Assembly: GCA_046541575.1 (NCBI GenBank)
Contig: JBKHDA010000065.1
Span: 1 to 11,111 of the forward strand
Source: Halanaerobium sp046541575
Lineage (GTDB): Bacteria > Bacillota > Halanaerobiia > Halanaerobiales > Halanaerobiaceae
Reading direction: 5' to 3'
DNA length: 11,111 nucleotides
This document shows, in pieces, positions 1-6,470 of this stretch. The number at the start of each line of letters is the position of its first letter. Positions within the stretch are counted from its first letter, which is position 1. The notes under the pieces were generated by a model. The model made no database searches and was not told the origin of the DNA. It was given only the letters and a program-made list of their open reading frames with translations. Made by a program: the position numbers and the translations under genes.

Positions 1-737
1 TCTGTCATCGGCTCAGCCTGCACAATCTGAGTTGAATGCTCACCTGGCTTTAAACCAAGCTCAGCTAAAACTTCTTTTTCAAATTCTTCCGGATCTTCAA
101 AAAAGATACCGCTGGCATTATAGGCTCCAACAGCCCCGGCAAATTTACCGATAAGTTTAGCTGCTTTAGCTTCAACTTCCTCTATTCTTTCTCCCAGACG
201 GGCCACATATTCGGCAATGGTAAAGCCAAAGGTTACCGGTACTGCATGCTGGCCGTGGGTTCTTCCAATCTGAACTCTATCTTTTTCCCGCAGAGCAATC
301 TCTGCCCAGCTTTTATGTAATTCTTTTAATTTAGGTATGATCAATTCTTTAGCTGCCTTCTGATAGCGGAGAGAGTTTGCTGTATCTACAATATCATAAG
401 AAGTAGCTGTAAAGTGAATATAGGGGCGGGTTTCTTTACTGACCTTTTTTTGAATACAGTTAACTAAGGCCCGAATATTATGTTTGGTCTTTGCTTCTTC
501 TGCATAAACTTCTTCGGTGGTTAATTCCGCAATCGCCTTTTCAACTTCAGCCGGCGCCTGTTCTGGTGCCATTCCTCGCTCAGCCAGCACCTTAACTAAG
601 GCCAGCTCCACCTCTGCCTGAAAGGCAATTGTTGCATTTTCTGAAAGGTATTTTCCAATCTCATCAAAATTCTTTTTCCGCCTTGAATAGCGGTGATCAA
701 GGGGACTTATATTGGCAAAAATATCTCTAGTCTGCAA
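1..737 (-). CDS. purB: Adenylosuccinate lyase, N-terminal 245 residues (3' end off the window)
   Basis: This enzyme removes fumarate from SAICAR and from adenylosuccinate, two steps of purine synthesis in the cytoplasm. The minus strand reads MQTRDIFANISPLDHRYSRR, and the SPxDxRYS block near the N-terminus is typical of the long adenylosuccinate lyases. A TKHN block (residues 84-87) matches the first conserved histidine region, and GRTHGQHAVP (158-167) holds the catalytic histidine H161. The C-terminal signature loop (SSxMPxKxNP) would lie beyond base 1. The best start is TTG at 737, with GAGGAG eight bases upstream; no ATG fits. The start lies inside the end of purE (11-bp overlap), so the two genes are probably translationally coupled. 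It is the fourth gene of the pur operon seen here. The family assignment is firm; only the length is unknown. Confidence 0.95.
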   Translation of the reverse strand, partial: MQTRDIFANISPLDHRYSRRKKNFDEIGKYLSENATIAFQAEVELALVKVLAERGMAPEQAPAEVEKAIAELTTEEVYAEEAKTKHNIRALVNCIQKKVSKETRPYIHFTATSYDIVDTANSLRYQKAAKELIIPKLKELHKSWAEIALREKDRVQIGRTHGQHAVPVTFGFTIAEYVARLGERIEEVEAKAAKLIGKFAGAVGAYNASGIFFEDPEEFEKEVLAELGLKPGEHSTQIVQAEPMT

Positions 738-1257
738 ATTTTTCGCTCCTCTCAAGGTATTCTTCATATCCCTGTTCTTCTAATTTATCTGCTGTATCCA
801 GTACCTTTTCTTTCATTTCTTCTCTGTATTCCTTCTGTTTTTTGTTTAATTTTTCGTCACTGCGGGCTAAAATCTGAACTGCCAGTAAGGCGGCATTTTT
901 GGCCCCATTGATTGCAACTGTAGCTACCGGCACTCCTGGGGGCATCTGAACTATAGAATAAAGTGAATCAAGTCCACTTAATTTTGAAGTTTTAACCGGA
1001 ACTCCAATTACCGGCACTGTTGTCACTGCTGCCACCATTCCCGGCAGATGGGCTGCACCTCCGGCTCCAGCTATAATCACATCCAGTCCCTTTTCTTCTG
1101 CAGTTTCTGCATAATTATATAATCTATCCGGTGTTCGGTGGGCTGAAACAACTGTCAGCTCATATTCTAACTCAAATTGATCTAAAATTTCTGCTGCCTC
1201 TTTCATTACCGGCAGATCAGAATCACTGCCCATAATAACTCCTACTCTAGGCTTCAT
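727..1257 (-). CDS. purE: N5-carboxyaminoimidazole ribonucleotide mutase (class I PurE)
   Basis: The protein moves the carboxyl group of N5-CAIR to carbon 4 to give CAIR, the step after PurK in de novo purine synthesis. At 176 aa it has the normal bacterial class I size. Visible motifs are GSDSDLPVM (10-18) at the nucleotide-binding loop, SAHRTPDR (38-45) with the catalytic histidine H40, and GAGGAAHLPG (64-73). The start is ATG with an AGGGAGG ribosome site upstream. It lies 24 bp after the purK stop and overlaps the purB start by 11 bp. The presence of PurK next door agrees with a class I mutase rather than a class II AIR carboxylase. The identification is secure. Confidence 0.97.
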   Translation of the reverse strand: MKPRVGVIMGSDSDLPVMKEAAEILDQFELEYELTVVSAHRTPDRLYNYAETAEEKGLDVIIAGAGGAAHLPGMVAAVTTVPVIGVPVKTSKLSGLDSLYSIVQMPPGVPVATVAINGAKNAALLAVQILARSDEKLNKKQKEYREEMKEKVLDTADKLEEQGYEEYLERSEKFAD

Positions 1258-1281
1258 AAAATTTTACCTCCCTAAATTTAT

Positions 1282-2445
1282 CTAAACTTCACCTTTGATT
1301 TCAATTAACTGACTGGCCTCCAGAGCTCGCTCTGCTGCTGCTTCTAAATTGTTGGCGGTAACAGTTAAATGACCCATCTTGCGGCCGGGTCTGGAAATTG
1401 TCTTCTGATAAATGTGAACTTTTACTCCTTCAACTGCCAGTGCCGGGTCAAGTCCAACTATCTCAGCCTTTCCTTCTTGACCGCTGCCCAGAATATTGCG
1501 CATTACTGCAGGCCTAACTAAAGTGGTGTCTCCCAGCGGCAGAGCTGTAATTGCCCTGATATGCTGTTCAAATTGAGAAGTCACACATCCTTCGATTGTA
1601 TAATGTCCTGAATTATGAGGACGTGGCGCAATTTCATTAACCAGCAGCTGATTATCTTCTGTCACAAACATTTCTACACAGAAAATTCCGATGCCTTCGA
1701 AAACTTTAAGGACCTCTTTTGCAAATTCTTCCGCCTCTACCTGGAGCTCAGCTGAAATTTGAGCTGGTACCTTTGTTTCATATAAAATATTATCCTGATG
1801 GTCATTTTCTCCGACCGGGTAAACTTTCATCTCTCCAGTTAAGCCGCGGGCTGCAATAATCGAAATTTCTTTTTTAAAAGGAATATATTTTTCTACCATT
1901 AGTGTTGACTTTCCCAAACCCAGTTCCTGAAAAGCACTCTCCACTTCCGACTGACTGTCAATTAAAGCATTTCCTTTACCATCATAACCACCAGTACAGC
2001 TCTTTAACATAAGCGGATAGCCAAATTCTTCAGCAGCTTCTTTAATATCTTCCAGAGACGAAACTTTTTTAAAATTCGGAACAGCTATCTGATCCTCTTT
2101 TAAGACATTTTTCTGATGATATTTATTCTGAATAACTTCTAAACTGCGTGCGGTTGGATAAATCTTATAGCCTTCAGCTTCCAGCTCTTTTAACGGTTCA
2201 ACTCCTATGTGCTCGAACTCATAAGTTATTAAATCTGATTTTTGAGCAAGTTTCCTTATCGCCTCTCTATCATCAAAATCAGCAACAATGTGCTGGTCAG
2301 CAATGCTGTGGGCCGGGCATTTTTTTGTCGGGTCTAAAATTGTAACATAAAAGCCCATTTTCTTGGCTTCTAAAATCATCATCTTACCCAGCTGTCCACC
2401 ACCGATAATTCCAATTTTCTGTCTGGTCTTATCTTTAAATTTCAA
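1282..2445 (-). CDS. purK: N5-carboxyaminoimidazole ribonucleotide synthase (PurK, ATP-grasp)
   Basis: PurK uses ATP and bicarbonate to carboxylate AIR to N5-CAIR, the substrate of PurE. The 387-aa protein has the family's three-domain layout. The N-terminal nucleotide fold carries GGGQLGKMM (15-23), and the central ATP-grasp region includes LKSCTGGYDGKGN and VEKYIPFKKEISI. The metal-binding segment is VNEIAPRPHNSGHYTIEGC. Length is normal. The start is TTG at 2445, with GGAGGT five bases upstream, and no better ATG is in frame nearby. It sits 21 bp after the purD stop and 24 bp before purE, so it belongs to the same transcript. The identification is secure; the start is likely but not certain. 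Confidence 0.96.
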   Translation of the reverse strand: MKFKDKTRQKIGIIGGGQLGKMMILEAKKMGFYVTILDPTKKCPAHSIADQHIVADFDDREAIRKLAQKSDLITYEFEHIGVEPLKELEAEGYKIYPTARSLEVIQNKYHQKNVLKEDQIAVPNFKKVSSLEDIKEAAEEFGYPLMLKSCTGGYDGKGNALIDSQSEVESAFQELGLGKSTLMVEKYIPFKKEISIIAARGLTGEMKVYPVGENDHQDNILYETKVPAQISAELQVEAEEFAKEVLKVFEGIGIFCVEMFVTEDNQLLVNEIAPRPHNSGHYTIEGCVTSQFEQHIRAITALPLGDTTLVRPAVMRNILGSGQEGKAEIVGLDPALAVEGVKVHIYQKTISRPGRKMGHLTVTANNLEAAAERALEASQLIEIKGEV

Positions 2446-2466
2446 ATTATAACCTCCAGCTTAAAT

Positions 2467-3738
2467 TTATTTTTTCAGTGCTTTCTGGCCAATATCATTT
2501 CTTATATGAAAGTCTGCAAAATTAATTTTTTCTACTCCAGCATAGGCCTTATCTATTACTTCCTGCAAACTATTTCCCAGGGCTGTAACTGCCAGAACTC
2601 TGCCTCCAGCTGTCAACAGTTTACCGGCTTCAAGTCTGGTACCAGCCTGAAAAACAATTATATCTTCCAGTTCTGCTGCCTCCCTGATTCCTGTAATTTC
2701 TTTGCCTTTTTCATATTCCACCGGATAACCACCTGAGGCCATTACAACACAGAGGGCCTTTTGATCCTTCCATTTGATTTCCACCTGGTCTAATTTTCCT
2801 TCAATTACAGCTTCCATGATCTCTACCAGATCTGTTTCTAATAAAGGTAAGACAACCTGTGCTTCCGGATCACCAAAACGAACATTATATTCTAAAACTT
2901 TTGCTTTTCCGCCCTTAATCATCAGACCAAAATAGATAATACCTTTAAAATCAAGACCTTCACTCTGTAGTGCCTTTAAAGTTGGCTCCATAATTTCTGT
3001 TTTAAAATCTTTCTTAATTTCTTCAGTCACAACAGGAGCCGGAGCATAGGCTCCCATCCCTCCTGTATTGGGACCTCTACCGCCATCATAGGCAGGTTTG
3101 TGGTCCTGGGAAGCAATCATTGGTACAATAGATTTTCCATCACAGAAAGCTAGTATTGTAGCTTCTTCTCCTTCTAAAAACTCTTCAATTACAACTTTTT
3201 CACCGGCTTCTCCAAACTTCTCATCCTTCATAATGGTCTCAACTGCTGCTACTGCCTCTTCTTCCGTCTGGGCCACAATAACTCCCTTTCCTGCTGCCAG
3301 GCCTGAAGCCTTAACTACAATTGGTGCTCCTTTTTTCTTTATGTACTCTACTGCTTTTTCGGCTTCTGTAAAGCTCTTATAGGCTGCAGTCGGAATCTGA
3401 TATTTCTGCATCAATTCCTTGGAGAAAGCCTTTGAACTCTCAAGCCGGGCAGCACTCTGATTTGGACCAAAAACTTTAAGCCCCTGTTTTTCAAAAAGAT
3501 CAACAATCCCTGCTGCCAGCGGTGCTTCAGGTCCAACTACAGTAATGTCTATTTTTTCTTTTACAGCAAATTCCAAAAGAGCTTCCTGATTGTTTTCATC
3601 AAATTCCAGATTTTCGCCAAACTCTGCTGTCCCTGGATTACCGGCTGCTATATATAATTCCTCTACTCTGCTGCTCTGCGCTAATTTCCAGGCCAGTGCA
3701 TTTTCTCTTCCACCACTACCGATGAGAAGAATGTTCAT
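2467..3738 (-). CDS. purD: Phosphoribosylamine-glycine ligase (GAR synthetase)
   Basis: PurD joins glycine to 5-phosphoribosylamine with ATP, the second step of purine synthesis and the one just after PRPP amidation. The 423-aa protein opens with MNILLIGSGGREN. Most family members have GGREHAL here, so the histidine is replaced by asparagine. The ATP-grasp motifs are KASGLAAGKG (143-152), DHKPAYDGGRGPNTGGMGAY (212-231) and EYNVRFGDPEAQ (about 284-295). I chose ATG at 3738 because the family starts at this point and GGAG lies eight bases upstream. A GTG at 3747 would add three residues and also has a GAGG upstream. It is the first gene of the operon, directly behind the tandem riboswitch leader, which probably controls it by premature termination. 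Confidence 0.96.
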   Translation of the reverse strand: MNILLIGSGGRENALAWKLAQSSRVEELYIAAGNPGTAEFGENLEFDENNQEALLEFAVKEKIDITVVGPEAPLAAGIVDLFEKQGLKVFGPNQSAARLESSKAFSKELMQKYQIPTAAYKSFTEAEKAVEYIKKKGAPIVVKASGLAAGKGVIVAQTEEEAVAAVETIMKDEKFGEAGEKVVIEEFLEGEEATILAFCDGKSIVPMIASQDHKPAYDGGRGPNTGGMGAYAPAPVVTEEIKKDFKTEIMEPTLKALQSEGLDFKGIIYFGLMIKGGKAKVLEYNVRFGDPEAQVVLPLLETDLVEIMEAVIEGKLDQVEIKWKDQKALCVVMASGGYPVEYEKGKEITGIREAAELEDIIVFQAGTRLEAGKLLTAGGRVLAVTALGNSLQEVIDKAYAGVEKINFADFHIRNDIGQKALKK

Positions 3739-3777
3739 TCTATCCACTCCATTTCCTCTTTGTGAATTAATCTACGT

Positions 3778-3813
3778 GTACCAGGTACAAATCGGACGAT
3801 TTGTACCTGGTAC
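3778..3813. repeat. Near-perfect 36-bp palindrome in the purD leader
   Basis: The 17-base left arm (gtaccaggtacaaatcg, 3778-3794) is the exact reverse complement of 3797-3813, leaving only two bases in the middle. As RNA it would form a roughly 16-bp hairpin with a four-base loop. It lies after the U-tract of the leader terminator and about 20 bases before the purD ribosome site. It has no U-tract of its own, so it is not a classical terminator. It could be a REP-like dispersed palindrome, an RNA processing or stability hairpin, or a protein site. No role can be assigned from this window. Confidence 0.75.
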
Positions 3814-3821
3814 CAAAATAT

Positions 3822-3894
3822 ATAATAAAATAAAAATAGCCCAGGTAGGAAGACTCTACTGCAAATCAATGAGTAGAACCTCCCCGCCTGGGCT
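3822..3894 (-). terminator. Conditional intrinsic terminator of the pur operon leader
   Basis: On the minus strand, AGCCCAGG (3894-3887) pairs perfectly with CCTGGGCT (3845-3838). Inside this are a GGGAGG/CTTCCT block with wobble pairs and a CTACT/AGTAG stem, with an 11-base loop. A U-rich run (ATTTTTATTTTATT) follows. The 5' arm is part of the conserved 3' core of the PRPP-type aptamer, so aptamer and terminator cannot form together. This is the expression platform for purDKEB. Confidence 0.9.
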
Positions 3895-3975
3895 TTTATC
3901 CCTTCGGTGTGATATATCAATATCTGTACCGCTCGGACCAGCCAGCTAAAGCTGCGGAAACCTAGGTACACTTCC
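3875..3975 (-). promoter_or_regulatory. ykkC-family riboswitch aptamer, PRPP class
   Basis: The minus strand carries the ykkC hallmarks in order: GTGTACCTAGGTTTCCG, GCTGGTCCGAG (within GCTGGCTGGTCCGAGCGG), ACACCGAAGGGATAAAAGCC, then CAGGCGGGGAGG. The CAGGCGGG-AGGTT ending is what I recall for the PRPP subtype. The weak closing stem P1 is GGAA near 3975 with TTCT near 3876. The ykkC family senses guanidine, ppGpp or PRPP depending on subtype. PRPP is chosen because the controlled genes are purine biosynthetic and because a guanine aptamer lies directly upstream, a known arrangement. It overlaps the terminator by 20 nt, so PRPP binding should block termination and turn the genes on. The ppGpp subtype is the main alternative. 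Confidence 0.88.
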
Positions 3976-4042
3976 CTCATAGTCGAACAATTTACGGTGT
4001 CCGGTAGAGACTTGTGGGCCATATTCCCACTATTATATGAGG
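3975..4042 (-). promoter_or_regulatory. Purine riboswitch aptamer, guanine class
   Basis: This is a 68-nt three-way junction on the minus strand. P1 is CCTCATA (4042-4036) with TATGAGG (3981-3975). P2 is GTGGG/CCCAC closing the loop AATATGG. P3 is GGACA/TGTTC closing CCGTAAAT. The joining segment AAGTCTCTACC matches the purine class. The specificity base in GACTATG (complement of 3982) is C, which pairs with guanine or hypoxanthine; adenine switches have U. No terminator lies between it and the PRPP aptamer, so the two must act through the same platform. Guanine binding is expected to favour termination and lower purDKEB expression. Confidence 0.95.
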
Positions 4043-4072
4043 TACAAATTTAATTTTTTATTTTACAATTCA

Positions 4073-4101
4073 ATCTTAACAGATGCCAATTTTAAAGTCA
4101 A
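4073..4101 (-). promoter_or_regulatory. Probable sigma-A promoter of the pur operon
   Basis: On the minus strand, TTGACT (4101-4096) and TAAGAT (4078-4073) are separated by 17 bases. Transcription would start near 4066, about 25 nt before P1 of the guanine aptamer. It lies after the terminator of the upstream ybhB-like gene, so the pur operon has its own promoter. The -10 is only a moderate match. Confidence 0.65.
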
Positions 4102-4207
4102 GCAGGACTTAAATGTCTTATTATTCAGAAATGTAGCTAATTACTCCAGCTCTTTTTTGAATTTATATTGACCCATTATATATTTATCGTTCTAAATAAT
4201 CATTATT

Positions 4208-4248
4208 ACTAAAATATTAAGCCCGGGAAAAATCCCAGGCTAGCTTAA
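4208..4248 (-). terminator. Terminator of the ybhB-like gene
   Basis: On the minus strand GCCTGGG (4240-4234) pairs with CCCGGGC (4227-4221) around a short U-rich loop. Outer TTAA/TTAA pairs lie beyond a four-base bulge, and TATTTT follows. It lies just after the stop of the YbhB-family gene and before the pur promoter, so it insulates the two units. Confidence 0.7.
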
Positions 4249-4261
4249 TCATTATTACTTT

Positions 4262-4753
4262 TTACGGTTGATATTGACCACTGATATAACCTTTTTGAAT
4301 AATACTATCTTTCATTGCCTCTAAAAGTTCTTTTTTATCTGCCCCTGGTTCTAATTCTAAAGCCTGATCAAGAGCATAAACAATTAGCCGATAGTTATGT
4401 GGTTTCTGGAAGGTGCTGCTTGGTAGGGCAGGTCCTCTGTAACCAATATCTCCAAAATCATTTTTCCCCTGGTAGGCACCATCTAATTCTGGAACTTTTT
4501 TAAGGTCTAGTGGAATATTCTCCTGAATATTATCTATCACAGCAGGAATGTTCCAAATTAACCAGTGAGCAGTTCTTTCAACTGCTGCATCAGCATCATT
4601 TAGTACAACGGCAAGAGTTTCAGCATCATCATCTAAATTTTCTATTTTAATTGGAGGAGAAATATTTTCACCTATTGCAGTATAGCGAGAATCAACTCGA
4701 TTATCATAACTAAAATCAGAAAAAATCTTTAAAGTCGCTCTTTCTGCACACAT
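4262..4753 (-). CDS. YbhB/YbcL family protein (PEBP-like, Raf kinase inhibitor-like)
   Basis: The 163-aa protein matches the bacterial PEBP fold, a small soluble ligand-binding beta-sandwich. Visible family features are ENISPPIKI near residues 29-36, LNDADA (51-56) in place of the usual DPDAP, AHWLIWNIP (62-70), QGKNDFGDIGYRGPALPS (95-112) lining the anion pocket, and HNYRLIVYALD. There is no signal peptide or membrane segment. The start is ATG with GGAGGG five bases upstream. It is monocistronic, with its own promoter and terminator. The biochemical role of these proteins in bacteria is poorly known, and the neighbours give no clue. Confidence 0.92.
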   Translation of the reverse strand: MCAERATLKIFSDFSYDNRVDSRYTAIGENISPPIKIENLDDDAETLAVVLNDADAAVERTAHWLIWNIPAVIDNIQENIPLDLKKVPELDGAYQGKNDFGDIGYRGPALPSSTFQKPHNYRLIVYALDQALELEPGADKKELLEAMKDSIIQKGYISGQYQP

Positions 4754-4801
4754 AATATCCCTCCTATATAATAGGTAAAAGGGTAATTCTTTTACACTTT
4801 T

Positions 4802-4830
4802 ATTATATTAAATAATCAGAAAATTTTCAA
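4802..4830 (-). promoter_or_regulatory. Promoter of the ybhB-like gene
   Basis: Reading the minus strand, TTGAAA (4830-4825) is followed after 17 bases by a perfect TATAAT (4807-4802). The expected start near 4795 gives a leader of about 40 nt before the ATG at 4753. It lies in the 102-bp gap after the pdxR-like stop. Confidence 0.8.
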
Positions 4831-4855
4831 ACTAAATAAGCAGTCTCTGTTTCAT

Positions 4856-6289
4856 TTAAAGCAGAGGGCTGTAATCATTATCATCTGCTCCAGTATAATT
4901 ATTATAGATGTTTTGCAAAAGCTTTATTCCACTTTTTATCTGCTTTTCATCGACAGCTGCAAAACTTAGACGAAAATAATTAGAATACTGCTTATTATTA
5001 CTAAAAAGATAGCCTGGAGAAAAAACTAAGCCTTTCTGAGCTGCTGTTTCATATAATTTCTGAGCACTATATTTTTCTGGCAGATTTAGCCAAAAATAAA
5101 GTCCCCCTCTGGTTGCAAAAGTTATTTTTATCTCTTCCGGCAGCTGCTCAATTATTTGATCCTGCATTAAATTATATCTTTTTTTGAATAAGCTCCTCTG
5201 TAAGCTTATATGTTTATCTAATAATCCTTCTCTAAGATAATAATCAAAAGCCCTCTGAGTCAGGCCGCCACTGGAAATATCAGTAGCATATTTAGCTTCC
5301 AGTACCTTCGGCAGAAGTTTTTCCGGCAGTACTATAAAAGCAAGCCTTAAACCTGGCATAAATACTTTTGAAAAACTTTTAATATAGATTACTCTTCCCC
5401 GCTCATCAAATTCCTTTAAATTATTGACTCGATTCTGATCATAATATAAATCAGATAAAATATCATCCTCAATAATATAAAAATTATATTCTTCTGCCAG
5501 CTCAAGCAGCTGCAGCTGTTTTTCCTGACTCCAGTTTACACCGGTCGGATTCTGGAAATTCTGCATGGTAAAAAAAAACTTGATCCTATTTTTCTTAAGA
5601 TAGGATTCCATTTCTTCCAGATCAGCCCCATCCTGCTCCATTTTTACACTTTTTATATCTGCTTTGCGAGAATTAAAAGCCTGTAGCGCTCCAAAATATG
5701 TGGGATCTTCAACTATAATCTGATCTCTATAATCTAAAAGAATTTTACTTATAATATCTATTGCCTGCTGAGCACCTGATACAACCTGGATTTGATTTAA
5801 AGAAGAATTAATTCCCTGACTGGAAAAATATTTTCTAATTGATTTGCGCAGAGCTAAAAACCCCTGACTTTTTTGATAGCTAAAAGCTTCACCCTGATCA
5901 CGCTCTAAAACCTGATTAATTGCATATTTAAAATCTGCAACCGGGAATAAATCCTTACTGGGAGCAGCACTGGCAAAATTAATACTTTCTGCCAGCTTAA
6001 TCTGACCGTGTTTTAGCATATCCTCTCCCACCTCAGAAAAACTAGGCCTTTTTATTGGTGCAACAAAGCTGCCGCTGCCAACTTTTTTATAAATTAACCC
6101 TTCCTCAGCCAGCATATCATAAGCTTTAACTACAGTTGCCGGATTAACTCCAACTTCTGCTGCCAGCTTCCTGATTGGAGGAAGTTTAGTATTAGCTTCC
6201 AGCTTATTTTTTATTTTATCCTTTAATTTTTTATAAAGCTGCAGATAAAGAGCACTGTCGCTCTCCTCATTCAGATTAATTGCCAACAT
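4856..6289 (-). CDS. pdxR: MocR/GntR-type transcriptional regulator with aminotransferase domain, likely PdxR
   Basis: The protein joins an N-terminal winged helix-turn-helix of GntR type (residues about 5-76; PPIRKLAAEVGVNPATVV, then GLIYKKVGSGSFV) to a fold-type I aminotransferase domain (about 105-470). PLP-site motifs are QNPTG (246-250), IIEDD (272-276) and SFSKVFMPGLRL, in which K308 should bind PLP. I chose ATG at 6289 (477 aa) because GAGGTG lies six bases upstream. A GTG at 6298 would sit inside that ribosome site. It is divergent from pdxST across 181 bp, the classic arrangement for PdxR, which senses PLP and controls pdxST in several Bacillota and Actinobacteria. The MocR family call is firm; PdxR rests on gene context. 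Confidence 0.88.
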   Translation of the reverse strand: MLAINLNEESDSALYLQLYKKLKDKIKNKLEANTKLPPIRKLAAEVGVNPATVVKAYDMLAEEGLIYKKVGSGSFVAPIKRPSFSEVGEDMLKHGQIKLAESINFASAAPSKDLFPVADFKYAINQVLERDQGEAFSYQKSQGFLALRKSIRKYFSSQGINSSLNQIQVVSGAQQAIDIISKILLDYRDQIIVEDPTYFGALQAFNSRKADIKSVKMEQDGADLEEMESYLKKNRIKFFFTMQNFQNPTGVNWSQEKQLQLLELAEEYNFYIIEDDILSDLYYDQNRVNNLKEFDERGRVIYIKSFSKVFMPGLRLAFIVLPEKLLPKVLEAKYATDISSGGLTQRAFDYYLREGLLDKHISLQRSLFKKRYNLMQDQIIEQLPEEIKITFATRGGLYFWLNLPEKYSAQKLYETAAQKGLVFSPGYLFSNNKQYSNYFRLSFAAVDEKQIKSGIKLLQNIYNNYTGADDNDYSPLL

Positions 6290-6314
6290 TTTTTTCACCT
6301 CAATTTATAATTGT

Positions 6315-6320
6315 ATTATA
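6315..6320 (-). promoter_or_regulatory. Candidate -10 of the pdxR-like gene
   Basis: A perfect TATAAT lies on the minus strand 26 bases before the ATG at 6289. No good -35 is seen at 17 bases, which suits a regulated or weak promoter. It overlaps the first TTGTA repeat (6311-6315), which would allow autoregulation. Confidence 0.5.
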
Positions 6321-6353
6321 ACAAAGTTAATAATTAAATATTGTACTATTTAT

Positions 6354-6383
6354 TTGACTTTTTGTATCGCTTTATTTTATAAT
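6354..6383 (+). promoter_or_regulatory. Probable promoter of pdxST
   Basis: TTGACT (6354-6359) and a perfect TATAAT (6378-6383) are 18 bases apart. The start would be near 6390, giving an untranslated leader of about 80 nt. One TTGTA repeat lies in the spacer and another touches the -10. Confidence 0.7.
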
Positions 6384-6470
6384 TGTATTAGTTTTTAAGC
6401 TTTAAATAAGATCATCTAAGTTTATTGTATCACTACAATTAAAATTAAGCAATCAGAAGGAGTGTTAATT

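Larger units (their letters stand above)
6311..6430 (+). promoter_or_regulatory. Candidate PdxR operator array: five TTGTA direct repeats
   Basis: The pentamer TTGTA occurs on the plus strand at 6311, 6341, 6362, 6383 and 6425, four times as TTGTAT. The last four fall at offsets 0, 21, 42 and 84, that is, two helical turns apart with one missing slot. The copy at 6425 is also half of a small inverted repeat with TACAA at 6434-6438. The sites overlap the likely -10 of pdxR and flank the pdxS promoter elements. Known PdxR regulators bind several direct repeats in this type of intergenic region, so this is a reasonable operator candidate. Confidence 0.55.

Noticed and set aside
693..911. Open frame opposite purE with a hydrophobic stretch
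   Set aside because: Hydrophobicity comes from reading purE codons in antisense; no promoter or ribosome site.
3590..3949. 119-aa open frame on the plus strand over the purD 5' end and leader
   Set aside because: Antisense to purD and the riboswitches, low-complexity composition, no ribosome site; a shadow frame.
3875..3975. Reading the ykkC-type aptamer as a guanidine or ppGpp sensor
   Set aside because: Purine genes downstream and the upstream guanine aptamer favour PRPP; ppGpp is kept as an alternative because the two subtypes differ by few bases.
3735..4022. 95-aa open frame on the minus strand before purD
   Set aside because: It runs through both aptamers and the terminator, whose conservation explains the sequence, has no good ribosome site and resembles no protein family.
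4262..4753. Link between the YbhB-like gene and the pur operon
   Set aside because: A terminator and a separate pur promoter lie between them, so common orientation is the only tie.
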